A stretch of DNA of 64,000 nt from Rhizoclosmatium globosum (Eukaryota; Chytridiomycota; Chytridiomycetes; Chytridiales; Chytriomycetaceae): NCBI GenBank assembly GCA_002104985.1, contig MCGO01000169.1, positions 18,284-82,283 on the forward strand, read 5' to 3'. The first letter of the stretch is position 1. Every line of letters starts with the position of its first letter. This document shows, in pieces, positions 42,161-52,954 of the stretch. The notes under the pieces are model-generated. The model had not been told where the DNA came from. It searched no databases and worked only from the letters and a program-made list of their open reading frames with translations. A program made the translations under genes and the position numbers.

Positions 42161-44498
42161 TCACACACTACACATTTCTACCAACATATCACTCGGAGAA
42201 TACGTCATGAAACATCCTTGATTTCCAAAAGACCCAGGATTGATTGTCTGTGTGTTTCCTTCCTTTTCAGTAATGTATGCATCGTATTTATCTGCCACGA
42301 CAATCTATCCAAAAGAAACACAGTCAATATTCACCCAAGAGTCATTCGACAGTTCCTACCAGATGTGGAAGCGGGTATAACCGCAGTGTATGGTCAAATG
42401 CTACATATCGAGGCTGAATATCAATTGGCAATGGACACAAGTGACATTGCTCCATAAGCGTCTTGGACAGCTTCAAAAGAAAAGTATTATGATGAGCATT
42501 CAAAAATCTCAGAAGGCAAGAACGTACGTGCACTTTCAACTCAGCTTCCTGTTCTTCATCAGGCGGTACTATACAATTCCTTCGCATCTTACTCATCAAA
42601 TCCTCTCTAAACACCACAATTTCTTGATTACAGTACTTGATTCTATATTGTTGTTTTTCGCATCAGTCATCAGTGCTCGCCCAACCCAAAATCTCACCTC
42701 GCTGGATTACTTGTGAACACGGCATTCGGTACCTTCGCTCGCATTCTTGTCAAAACACTTCAGGAATCGGCGGTCGAGGAATAATGTTTCCTCCCCATGG
42801 ATCTGAAGGACCTGGAACAAAGACAAACTGACACGTACGATTGAGATCAGGAAACTCATGAATCAGGTCTGCAAACGTCTTAAACAAGTCTATGTTTCAT
42901 AAAAGTTTAGAGATTTCAAAATAGATTGTAGTTCCTACTCACCCTTGTACTCTTGATAGTCAGCCCCATTGTAAATATATGGTCTCGAAGTAAAGTTTCC
43001 AATGAAAATAAAAGCAAGCGGAATATACGCTCGTGTACTGTATCCTTCAAACAAGAGTCTGAGCTTTGCAAGAACCTGTTGCCGTGTGTTTGTCAAAATG
43101 AAAGGAGAAAAAGAGGCGCATGCCCAATCAACAAAAATCCTCGAAAGTAGAGTACCTTGGCATCATCAAGCCACACATCGCTGAGCATAACAAACGATAT
43201 GTTTACGGCCTCCTTCTCAAGTTGTCCGATGGCCGTCTGATGTTATTATTTTTGATTGAGTCAAAACTATTCCCTACAAAAAAATACGCATCTCTTACAA
43301 TTGTGTTCGCCTCCCGCGGCGCCCCAAACATATCCGCATTATAACCAAACATCTGTCTGTTGGGGGGTTTCAAGGAAAATGTGTCAGACTCTGAGTAGCG
43401 CGTAAACACTAGCAATCACATTGTCTCGTCCCGCGTTTCGGATGGTGGTAATCCGAGCATCACGACACGGAACGTTTTCCGATCCGTGTATTCGCCTTCA
43501 ACAAGTACGAAGCAGTTGTGTGTGAAGAGGCCGACTGTGGTAGTAATCTTGCGGAAACACGTTTAGTTCATACCAGGAAAGAAAGAAAAATGCGGATAAG
43601 TAGGCTGTACCTTCCCGGAGAACTCCAGTTCAATGAATGCACCTGGGTCTTCCAAATGATGCTTCCCTTCCGTCATTTGCGTGAGCATTCCAAAGAGGAG
43701 GTATGAGCCCGGCTTGCACCCACTAAGATTCTTGATAGGAGTAATCTACATTACAGGTACTTGTAAGAATCTCCGTCTCCACCAAAACTCAACATCAAAC
43801 CTCAAAGTAGTTTGGTTTTTCACTCGCGACAAAGGCAGGCGGCCTGAAATTCTCGTTTCTCATTATACGTTGCTTGATGATTTCATAACGGTCTCTGAGC
43901 ATACGACTCTGGAGTCCCGATGTAGCATGAAGTTGTAGCGCTTGATGTGATCTGACATGGTGCATCACCCCAGAAAAGTCAGTCCCGATATATTGCATGG
44001 ACCCACAAGAGTACTCTCACCGAATAAATCCTCGTTCATGTGTACAATAGTCCCACTTGTTGAGTTTAAACAAATCCACAACGTGAAAGTAGACACGCAT
44101 TTCTTTGACACTCTTGACGACTGCATCCATATCGACACTACCGTCTTCTTGTTGTTGGTGCTGTTGCTGGTTTGGAGGGTTCTCATCGTGGAGGTGGTTT
44201 GCACGGAGGGAGTCGACAACGTCTTTCAAGGCTTTTGCCGTGACGATTTGACCAGCGTTTCCTATAATTACATTGATGAATGCTTGTTGTGAATCGAAAG
44301 TGGTAGGGTATGGGAACCTTGATGGTGCATGTAAGCCTGAGCGATAGCGTCCATTGCCGCGATGAGTTCCTCCTCGCTTTCGAGGTCAGACTCGGAGAGC
44401 AGCTGCTTGAGAAATGTGGCGGCATCAGGCCGGAGGGAGAGGCCGTATTTCTTTGAGAGGAGGAGGATGGAGCGTCGGTATTGCGTTGTGATGCTCAT
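42161..44498 (-). CDS. DPB2: DNA polymerase epsilon subunit B
   Basis: Essential B subunit of the leading-strand replicase, linking it to the CMG helicase. Twelve exons: 44498-44318, 44261-44021, 43951-43801, 43745-43611, 43547-43420, 43356-43299, 43236-43156, 43075-42943, 42889-42698, 42642-42528, 42470-42360 and 42304-42161, about 556 aa. The N-terminus [17 protein letters not shown] is the Dpb2 N-domain. Next come [33 protein letters not shown] and then the calcineurin-like/OB core: [58 protein letters not shown] and [20 protein letters not shown]. The end has [20 protein letters not shown]. Exon 9 has a one-base frame break at TTTT (about 42755); one extra T restores [13 protein letters not shown]. 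Everything else is intact. Confidence 0.93.
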
Positions 44499-44932
44499 TT
44501 CTTGTGGGTTGATTTTCGGACATTGACTGGAACACGAACTTCACTTCGATTGCATCACACACACAGAGATTATTTGAATAATTTGATTGCTATGATTCCT
44601 ATGCGTCTAATTGACAAGAACGATTTCTTTTAACATACCAACTTTCTTAGTCAATCGAAGGAGCCTTAGAGATTTAAGGAGATAGAAGGAAATAAGCTGG
44701 CCCACGACTTTCGCTCGGGAAAGGTGCAGACAAGGAACGGAAGAGGCACGACTTCCGCTTCTCCCGCCAGCCACGCCTGAGTCTGGCACGGCCCGCGAAC
44801 CATCACCATCCCCCACGCGACGTAGTTCCCGCACTGGAGTATACGAGCCCAAGCCAAGTAGCGTTGTGATGCGCGAGCAGTTCCAGAAACTGTAAGTACC
44901 TCCTTGTTCACCTTACGGCCACCCTGTATCAA
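44499..44932. promoter_or_regulatory. Divergent intergenic region DPB2 / amidohydrolase
   Basis: 434 bp between two outward-facing genes. GC-rich in the middle (44700-44830), AT-rich near the DPB2 side. Small minus-strand frames here look like chance. It should contain both promoters. Confidence 0.4.
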
Positions 44933-47900
44933 ATGAATGACACTTACAAAACATTGAACAGACTCGTTGCCCTCACTGCGCTCATTGTTCTCCTTCTCGC
45001 CCTCGATGCCTTCTGGACCTCATCACCATCGCCACTTGGATCCGGAATCACTGCCGCTGCATTGGAAGAAGGCCTGCGAACTTGTGCGGCAACAGCGACT
45101 CAGAGACGTGATTGGGACCGCGTTTTCCTCGAGGGTGTGTGCTTATTCGAAATCAGACCAAGCCGCTAACTAGTAACACTTCCCTACAACTGCTTCCACA
45201 GGTGGAAAGCCCCCTTCAAATAACAGACCAAATGGTAACCCGCGCCATGCTGTCCTCTCTGCATTAAACGGCTCCTCTACTCCACTCCTTATTCAACACG
45301 CCACTCTCTGGGACGGACTCGGAAACCGTCTCCAAAACACCGATATTGCCCTCGCCCACGGAATTATTGTCAAGATTGGTACGGGTTTGACTCTTGGTGA
45401 CGTGGTTCATGCTGCAAACGCGCATGCAAACAAGCTTGCAAAATCTCTTCGTGGACCAAACGTTCACTATATTTCTGCTCAAGATGTTGAGGTTGTCGAC
45501 GTTCAGGGCCGGGTCGTTTCTCCTGGTTTAGTTGACATGCACAGGTATGCAAATCTGACTTTATAGAATTTCAACATTTATTAACTGGAATCACTTCAGC
45601 CATTCTGGTGTCAATCCTTTGCCAGGTTTCTGGGGAGATGATGACGGCAATGAAGTGGCTGGTGGCCCAACTAACCCATATCTCCGTGCCCAAGATGCTA
45701 TCAACCCACAAGACAAAGGCATTGAATTAATCGCTTCTGGTGGTGTGACAACCTCGCTTATCCTCCCTGGATCTGCAGCCTTGATGGGTGGAGAAGGATT
45801 CGCCATCAAGAACTTCAAAAGCATATCAAATTCTATCAATGATTTGGCGCTGAACAGTGGAATGAATCTGAATGGAGAAGACGGAAAGTTGTGGCGTTGG
45901 ATGAAAATGGCATGTGGGGAGAACCCAAAGCGTGTTTTTGGTGGTGAACTGGGACGGTTTCCAGGTTCCAGAATGGGAAATGCTTGGGCCATGAGAGCGC
46001 AATTTGAGAAGGCAAGAACCACTCTTCGTGCTCAGGTATGAGAAACTTCCCATTTCCAACGTTGCTAAATCAAAGAAACAGGATGACTGGTGTGAAACTG
46101 CCGAATATCTTCAATCTAAATTCAAGAACAAAGCTAACCAATATGTTGCTACCCGTTACCCAGATACACTTGCCGATGAATCTCTCGTTGCTTTGATGCG
46201 TCGTGACATTCGTCTTCAAGTTCACTGCTACCAGACCAACGATATTGATATGATGATCCGAAACAAGAAAGAATTTGATTTCCCAATCATTGCCTTCCAC
46301 CATGCGACAGAAGCGTACATGCTCGCCGACAAGTTGGCTACCGAAAACATCTCTGTTGCCCTGTTTTCTGACTTTTCATTATTTAAGCGTGAAGGATACA
46401 AGCACTCTGTTCGTGCTCCCCAGGTTCTCGCTTCTGCTGGCGTTAAAGTTGCATTCAAATCTGACCATCCTGTCTTCAACGCCCAACATCTCATTTACGA
46501 ATCCCAAAGAGCTGCTCACTATGGTTTCGATGAAGACCTTGCTTTTGCAGCTGTCACATCCGTTCCAGCTGAGAGAATTGGTGCTGGTTGGAGAATTGGA
46601 AGCCTCCAGGAAGGATTTGACGCTGATGTTGTTGTTTGGGACCGTCCGCCTTTGCAGCAGGGAGCCCACCCACTCCGTGTCATCATTGATGGTTACACCA
46701 CTTTGAAGCACCCTATTGTCACCTCTCAGCCTCCGACCCCACTTCCGCGCACTCCAGCTGTTTCTCCACTCCTCGACTACCCACAAACTCAACTACCCGC
46801 TTATACTGTCTCGAATATTTCAGGAATCTACACCCAAGAGAACCAGATTCTGAAAGGATTCATTACTGTTGAGAATGGAATTGTGACTTGTATTGGACTC
46901 AAATGTTCTCCAAAGGGATACTTGTTCAACTTGAACGGAGGTGTTGTTATTCCAGGACTTATTGGGGCTTCTATTCCTCTCGGTTTGGAGGAGATTAGCG
47001 TAGAGGAAAGCACTAGTGATGGTGAAGCTGGAACTCAAGATGCATTGGATGGATTTGTCTATGCTAAGGATGGGTTGCGTGTTGGTGGAGGTGGAAAGCT
47101 CTTGGAGTATGCTTGGAAGAGTGGAGTTTTGACTGGTGTTGTTGCAGGAAAGGGGACTGGATTTGCACAAGGTGTTTCCGTTGCCTTTAGAACTGCGGCA
47201 GAGAGATATTCCGATGCTGTTTTGAAGAGTGATGTTGCGTTTCATATTACCATTGGGAACGATGCGAAAGGTTTGAGGTTTCCATAGATTTAAGATTTGT
47301 ACTGATTGGGGATACAGAGGGTTACGCGAAGTCCATTGCGAGTCAATTCGCCCACCTTCGTAAATTGCTTTCTACAACACCAGCTTCTCCAGACTCACCG
47401 TTCACCGATGTTCTCACAGGAAAGATTCCTCTTGTTGTAACAACCCACGATCCAAACGATATTTCCAAGCTCATCACCCTGGTTTCCACTACTGCTCCTA
47501 AAGTACGTTTGGTTTTGTATGGAGCGACTGGGGCATACCTTGTCGCTGACGAACTCGCCAAGGCTGGCGTACCAGTAATTCTGCAAACGCCTCGCTGTCA
47601 GCAACAGTCCTGGGAACTTCGTTGGTGCAAGCCATACGGAACAACACGTCCTTCCGTTTATGAAATCTTGAAGGGTGCCGGTGTGAAAGTTGGTTTCACT
47701 GCCAACAGTTGGCCTGACCAAGTCCGTTCCTTGCTGTTTGAAGCTGGATGGGGAACTGTTGGGGAGGGTATTGGTGATGGTAAGGTGGATGCTGAAGATG
47801 CTGTTGGTGTTGTTACCTGGAGACTGGCGGATGCTTTTGGGTTGGAAGAGACTGGGTTGGGTAGAGTTCTGGTTGGTAAGCGGGCTAGCTTCATTGGATT

Positions 47901-47985
47901 GGATGGAGGACCTGTAGGATTTGGATACAAGATTCAAGTTGTTGGAGATGGTGCGTTTGTCACTACTCAGCCTCTCCAGGCTTAA
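44933..47985 (+). CDS. Membrane-anchored tandem amidohydrolase, second unit without metal-binding His
   Basis: Five exons (44933-45134, 45202-45544, 45600-46035, 46082-47270, 47318-47985) encode 945 aa. An N-terminal signal-anchor (VALTALIVLLLALDAFW) is followed by an imidazolonepropionase-like amidohydrolase: VVSPGLVDMHSHSGV with the HxH pair (split by intron 2), IIAFHHATEAYM, VAFKSDHPVFNAQHL and EGFDADVVVWD. A second, similar unit starts near residue 620 (ENQILKGFITVENGIV, GGVVIPGLIGASIPLGLEE) and ends LVGKRASFIGLDGG. In this unit the position expected to hold the HxH pair reads IGASIPLG, so it is probably catalytically dead or structural. The substrate is unknown; the topology suggests the lumen or cell surface. 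Confidence 0.88.
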
Positions 47986-48257
47986 GAGGAGGAGCTTAGG
48001 CCCCCCTTTTTCTTTCTTGCTTTGATTGTATTTTAGTCCAGGATTTTAATATAGCGTGTGGCGCTAAGTTCGGCTATGGACTGGTTTGAAGGAAATCCTG
48101 TCGCATTGACGCGGTTATTTGATGTACATTATTGTATGCTATACTACTTTTCAGATATCATTCCTCGTGTTTGAGTGTCCAAGATAGTTAACAAGAGCAA
48201 AGGGTTGGTTGGTTTCGTCTGAAAGCAATCTCCCCACCAATTGCCACGACTCAAATC

Positions 48258-48911
48258 ATGTCAACATACTTCCCCGAGCATCTCCCCCGGCGCCAGTACG
48301 AGGAACTCAGTGAAATGTATTCGCCCAAGGATGCACAGAACTGGGGCGGGCGAATCCTGATGCAGTCGCTCGTTCGACGGGCAATGGTGGATGTGCAGCG
48401 AGTGCTCCAGATCCGCGAAGAGAAGCCGCAGTTGCAGAACCTTGTGCGCACGGGAGTCGTTGGCGAAGCGATGCTCGAGAACATTACGTTGGCGGAGAAG
48501 GAGATCGAGGCCGAGTGTGCGGAGGTGACGTTGTTGGTTGGTTGTTCGGTGGTTGAAACCTAACACAAATCCTAGGTCGTTGCAGAGGCTGAGCTCCTCA
48601 GAAAGGGTTGGGGCGCCCAAATCTTCCAGGAAGCGCAGCAGTTGCTCCAACAGCAAATGCAGATGCAGCAACAGGCTGCTCAACAACAACAGGCCGAAGC
48701 CGCGAAACCACCCTCAAAGCCTACCTCTCCTGTCAAACAAGCGGCCAAAATGGCTGCTCCACCTGCACCTGTGGACACAAATGACTCTCTCGAAGACTTG
48801 CCTGAACTTGTGTCAGAGGAAGAGCTCAAGAGGCGTGCGGATGCTATGGCCGAGCAACTCATCAGAGAGGAAGCCAACTCAAAGAAAGGAAAGGGTGGAA
48901 AGAAGAAGTAG
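48258..48911 (+). CDS. Sec66/Sec71-like subunit of the Sec63 translocation complex
   Basis: Two exons (48258-48524, 48576-48911) give 200 aa. The core follows the fungal Sec66/Sec71 pattern: RRQYEELSEMYSPKD, LMQSLVRRAMVDVQRVLQIR, LVRTGVVGEAMLENITLAEK, then VVAEAELLRKGWGAQIFQEA. In yeast this protein sits beside Sec63-Sec62-Sec72 for post-translational ER import. The C-terminus is a long Gln-rich helix, a Pro/Ala linker, an acidic patch (SLEDLPELVSEEEL) and a Lys/Gly tail. The N-terminal membrane segment of yeast Sec66 is missing from this start. An upstream exon could carry it, or the protein is soluble. Confidence 0.75.
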
Positions 48912-48982
48912 ATACTTGATGAAGGAAGAATGGTTCAATTCATTTCATTCGCAAATAAACTAAACTATGGAGTATACTCGTC

Positions 48983-51246
48983 TTATTCCGCTTCAGCAAC
49001 AGTTGTACCATCTTCATCCTCTTTTTTGTCCGTGGTAACTTGCTCAATCCATGGATTTTTGGCATTCAGAAGCGTTTGTAGTTGGGCGTGTGTTGCATTT
49101 TCTTTGTCAAATGCATTCTCCTACAACATTATTAGCTCGGTTACAAGGTACCTTTAGCTCCAGCTCACTTACAAGTATGGAAACACGAAATAGTCCATAC
49201 AATCCTTCGGGTGCACTCTCACTTGATAATTCCTGTTCTGCAACAGCATCAAGAAAAGCTTTCACTCCAGTTTCGGTGATGCCATTCTGCCTCAAATTCA
49301 GATTATTGAGAGTTCTATTGCCAATCAGGAATTGCTGTCCATTGTGCTCAAAAGTTGGTTCCGTGATTGCAGCGGCATCATTATTCTTCAGTCAGAGGTT
49401 AAACAATACTCAATTCCTTTAAAAATATACCTCTTCTACTTCTTCTTTTGCTTCCTCGACTTTTCCTTTCTTTCCTTTGGCAGGGGCGGCAGGAGCAGCG
49501 CCTTTTTTGTCCTTTCCACCCTTATCAGCTGCTGGAGTTGCTGCTGGAGCTGGAGCTCCTTTCTTTCCGGCAGGAGCTGGTGGTGCAACTTCTGGAGTTT
49601 TCTTGTCTTTTCCACCTGGAGGTGGGGCCTTACCGCCTGGTGGAGCTTTGCCTGGAGGTGCAGCGGCGCCTTTCTTGGCGTTTTTAGGATCTACCGCCGC
49701 TTCTTTCTTGTTCAAGTTTTCTTCGCTCTTTCTGCATCTTTTTGTTAGCGATTTCCATTTTACACTCCATCAGATACGTACTTTCCAGCTTGTCTTCCAA
49801 GCCCGTTTCCGATCTTGGCTTTAGCTTTCTTAACTAACGGATCCTATATTAGAGTTTTAGTTTTTTTGTATAACGCCAAATCAATCTATAACCTCTTCTT
49901 GTTCTCGTCGAATCCGTTCCATGTCGACCAAGGTCTTTTTACGAGCAGAAAGCTCATCATGAAGCAGCGAATAATTGGACAACATCTGTAACAAATTTAG
50001 AGCGTGTAAACCGAGACACTCATACCTTTGCAAAGTAGATAGCGCCTTCATCGCCAATACAATTCCTTGCCATTGACAAAGATGTCAAGGATTGATTGAA
50101 TTTTAAAGCCTAATCCACCATGAACAAACTGAGTATTAATAGCGTGAGCATCACCTCTGCCAATTCAGACGCCCCATCCTTTCCAATTAAATTCGCCCAC
50201 AAATCAAGAGTTTGGATAACTCGATTTGTTTTAAGACTGGCCGCAAGGGCCTTCGCACCCACGCACGTGATTTTATTGGATCGCAGTGAGAGGTGTTTGA
50301 TCAACGAGTCTTCGACCAACAAATGCGCATACAAGGTTTCTGGGACTTCAGGGTTTTGGTCAAGATTCAGATGCCGAATGTTTGAGCTTAAAATGGCGCC
50401 GAGGACAAAGACGAAATGAGATTCGGTCAAACCACAGTTCCAAAGCCTAGGGGTGCGAGGAGCAATATTAGTGTCTTTTTCGACACACGACACATGTTTC
50501 TTACACGAGATGCGTTATCCCTGAACAACCAGTCAACACATTACCCAATATTTCCATCATTTTCGCACTGATTCTCCATCCCCTCACCTCAACTTTGAAA
50601 ATTTCCTCATCTTCATCGCCCTCAGCGGTCTCAACACAAATAGTTGGTTGGAATTTATACCGGCTGTAATATTTTGCGTTTCCTGCGTATGGAAGTTGCT
50701 TTGGAGCGAGGTTAAACGTGCTGGCACTTTGAGTTGCAGCAAGCGGTGTTGGAGTAAGTGCATTTCCGGCTGAAGTCTTCGATCCAGTAGGTTGTGTGGA
50801 GGCCGATGTTAACTTCGTTTCCGATTTACGAGGTGCCGTAGTCAAGGTTGTCTCTTTCACAGCGATTGCAACTGATTTTTGGGGAGGGGCTGATCCAGCG
50901 ACAACCAAATTGTCTGCTGAATGTGCTGGAGCTACAATGGCAGGGATGTTTGGATTCGCAGAGTCAGTACTCAATGCTGTTGATGACAGGTCCAAAGTTG
51001 ATGACGAAGTTGGTTCTTCGCTTGCTGAAGCAGCTGAAACCTTCAAGAAATAACTAAAAGTTGGTGAAAACGATTATTTGTAATATTACTTACCTCAATA
51101 GGCATAGGAAGCGGAGGAAGGGGATAACCAATCTTCAAGAAACGTGGAACCTCATTCACTCCAAAACGTTTACACGTGTCTACGAAATCGGGCTCAAAGA
51201 TTCCAGTCAAGCTAAGCGGAATCGCTGGCGCGAGTTCTTCCTCCAT
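48983..51246 (-). CDS. LRRC71-like leucine-rich repeat protein (flagellar type)
   Basis: Nine exons (51246-51094, 51040-50505, 50446-50155, 50109-50026, 49985-49893, 49843-49782, 49731-49431, 49385-49173, 49120-48983) encode about 623 aa, all in phase. The N-terminus DFVDTCKRFGVNEVP is followed by a disordered Ser/Thr/Ala linker and a segment KYYSRYKFQPTICVE. LRRs follow (HLVLWNCGLTESHF, IRHLNLDQNPEVPETL, IKHLSLRSNKITCVGAKALA, VIQTLDLWANLIGKDGASEL), then a charged helix, a Lys/Pro/Ala/Gly-rich linker (49431-49731) and a last LRR (GNRTLNNLNLRQNGITETG). Domain order and the WNC motif resemble LRRC71, found mainly in flagellated organisms. Subfamily call moderate, LRR nature certain. Confidence 0.8.
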
Positions 51247-51328
51247 TCCGATTCGAGTTTGTCAACTTTCTGCGAAACGCGAGACAGATCATCGTATTCC
51301 CATTCCCCCACCCGTTCTTCCAGACACT
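51247..51328. promoter_or_regulatory. 82-bp divergent spacer, LRRC71-like / Cys-rich gene
   Basis: Short spacer between opposite start codons. The plus-strand frame of the Cys-rich gene is open through it and into the LRRC71-like first exon, so that gene could start further upstream and overlap. Confidence 0.35.
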
Positions 51329-51895
51329 ATGTTTGTCGCAAGTACGACCTTCTCAGATTCAGGTTGCAACAATCCCATCCAATACAAAGTCGCCAGTGTG
51401 CCAGGTGATTGCAACACCGCCACGTTCCAAAGCTGTGTTGGAACCAGTGGGATATGGTCAACCTCTCAGTGCGCTCAACAGTCAGATCTTGATATGGCAA
51501 AAGTGGGTCAAACAGTTAAAACTCTTTTCGGGACACGGCCGTATATTGTTGCGAATCAGTTCACAGAGTTCACCTGCACGACCTCCGCCGTTACGATCGG
51601 AGGAATCGCGTTGGGAGTTTGTTTGTTGGACAGTATGTTTGGAAAGAATATATCTATTACGACGGCGGAAGGGAAGGCGGGAGTTAGCAACCTTGTTATT
51701 GCAACTTGTGGCATTCCACCGAGCACCAAGAATACAACGTTCCCTTTGGATGGAGGCTGTCAGAAGGCGTTTCTGGCAAACGCATATTTAGGATTGAATG
51801 GACCGTTGAATTATGGCATCACAGTTTCTCGTGATGTTAGAATGGGGCCATGGGGTGCATTTGCAGCAGTTTTATCCGCAATCTTTCTGGTTTAG
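51329..51895 (+). CDS. Cys-rich, probably surface-attached hypothetical protein
   Basis: Single-exon frame of 188 aa from MFVASTTFSDSGCNNPIQ. Eight cysteines (for example SGCNN, GDCN, SCVG, QCAQ, FTCTT, ATCG, GGCQ), two sequons (KNIS, KNTT) and a hydrophobic C-terminal segment (MGPWGAFAAVLSAIFLV) suggest an extracellular protein with a GPI-signal-like tail. No signal peptide is visible from this ATG. The upstream in-frame extension is basic rather than hydrophobic. Either the N-terminus comes from an unseen exon or export is unconventional. No family recognised. Confidence 0.55.
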   Translation: MFVASTTFSDSGCNNPIQYKVASVPGDCNTATFQSCVGTSGIWSTSQCAQQSDLDMAKVGQTVKTLFGTRPYIVANQFTEFTCTTSAVTIGGIALGVCLLDSMFGKNISITTAEGKAGVSNLVIATCGIPPSTKNTTFPLDGGCQKAFLANAYLGLNGPLNYGITVSRDVRMGPWGAFAAVLSAIFLV

Positions 51896-52017
51896 ACCTT
51901 GGACTTTCCCATCCACCCTTGTTTGACACTGAATGATCATACCAATACATACTTTTGCAGGTTTTTTATTGAAAGGTTTATTTCAAAGGAACAACGAGGA
52001 AGGAGCGACAACACCGT

Positions 52018-52814
52018 TTACTAAACACGAGTTTGAGTTAAGATTAAATAGGTGCCAAATCATATGTTAAAACTCACGTATCCAACACCGATCAAGTAAT
52101 CAGCAAGAGCCTCGACAACCTTGGTAGCCTCACCAGGTTGAGTTGGGTCAGCGTACACTCCAATCAGGATGGCCATCTTTGTCTTAACACAGACGATACC
52201 GCCAGCACCCTATGAATTGAAAGTTTCTTGTCAATATTTGAAGAGCCAAGGACCAGTCACATCCGACTGATTAGCCGTTTCCGCCCCCAACCAACCCAAT
52301 TCCATTCCTAAATCATGAATGAAGCACAATGTTTACCTGCTTTCCGTAGATGGAACGATCATCGGCCCTGAGGGTGAAGTACTTAACGCCTCCAGCGTAG
52401 AGACCGTTGGCGCGGATACCACTGGCATCCTTGAATGCAGCAACCAAGTTGTTGATTTCAGTTGCGTTGATCTGCAATATCCGTGTGTTAAGCAGCGGTG
52501 GTATTTTAAGGGATCATATATGAGGTCTTACATCGAAGCCAGCGGAGGTGGCCCAGAGAGATCCATCGTGACCACGAATGGCAGCGTGAGCAATCTAAGA
52601 GAGACGACCGAGGAGAGGTCAGTATGACTTGAGTCAAATTGCTTGGGTGAGGGTGGTCCCAATTATATTCACCTTTCCAGTTCCGATCAATTGGTTGTCA
52701 ACGTATCCCTATCAGCGTAAATGAGCGAACGTTAGTGATCAGTACGAATATGGTGAATGCAAGGCTATATCACTGGTCACTGGTGTGAAGCAGCCAACCC
52801 ACCTGCCAACTCAT
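52018..52814 (-). CDS. Profilin
   Basis: Actin-monomer and poly-proline binding protein of the cortical cytoskeleton. Exons: 52814-52803 (MSWQ only), 52708-52673, 52594-52532, 52471-52337, 52209-52078 and a final exon consisting of the stop codon TAA at 52020-52018. The product is 126 aa, the same as yeast profilin. Hallmarks: [69 protein letters not shown] and the end [13 protein letters not shown]. Reading through the last donor would add VSFNI before a stop, so the spliced form is preferred because it ends at the conserved GY. Confidence 0.95.
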
Positions 52815-52954
52815 TTCTTGTTTTCTGTTGTGATTTTTCGCAGACCACCCCACGATCCTCCCAACACCAATGTTTGTCGCTACTGAACAAGTTTATTACT
52901 CTCTTTGGATTAGCCGGAAGAACTTTAAACCCATGAAACTGCCAAACGTAGCCA

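Noticed and set aside
42134..42716. Plus-strand frames near the 3' end of DPB2
   Set aside because: Antisense to the last four DPB2 exons, which carry clear family motifs.
44607..44932. Minus-strand frames of 81-88 codons
   Set aside because: Basic, Ser/Arg-rich, no conserved pattern, and they occupy the divergent promoter region.
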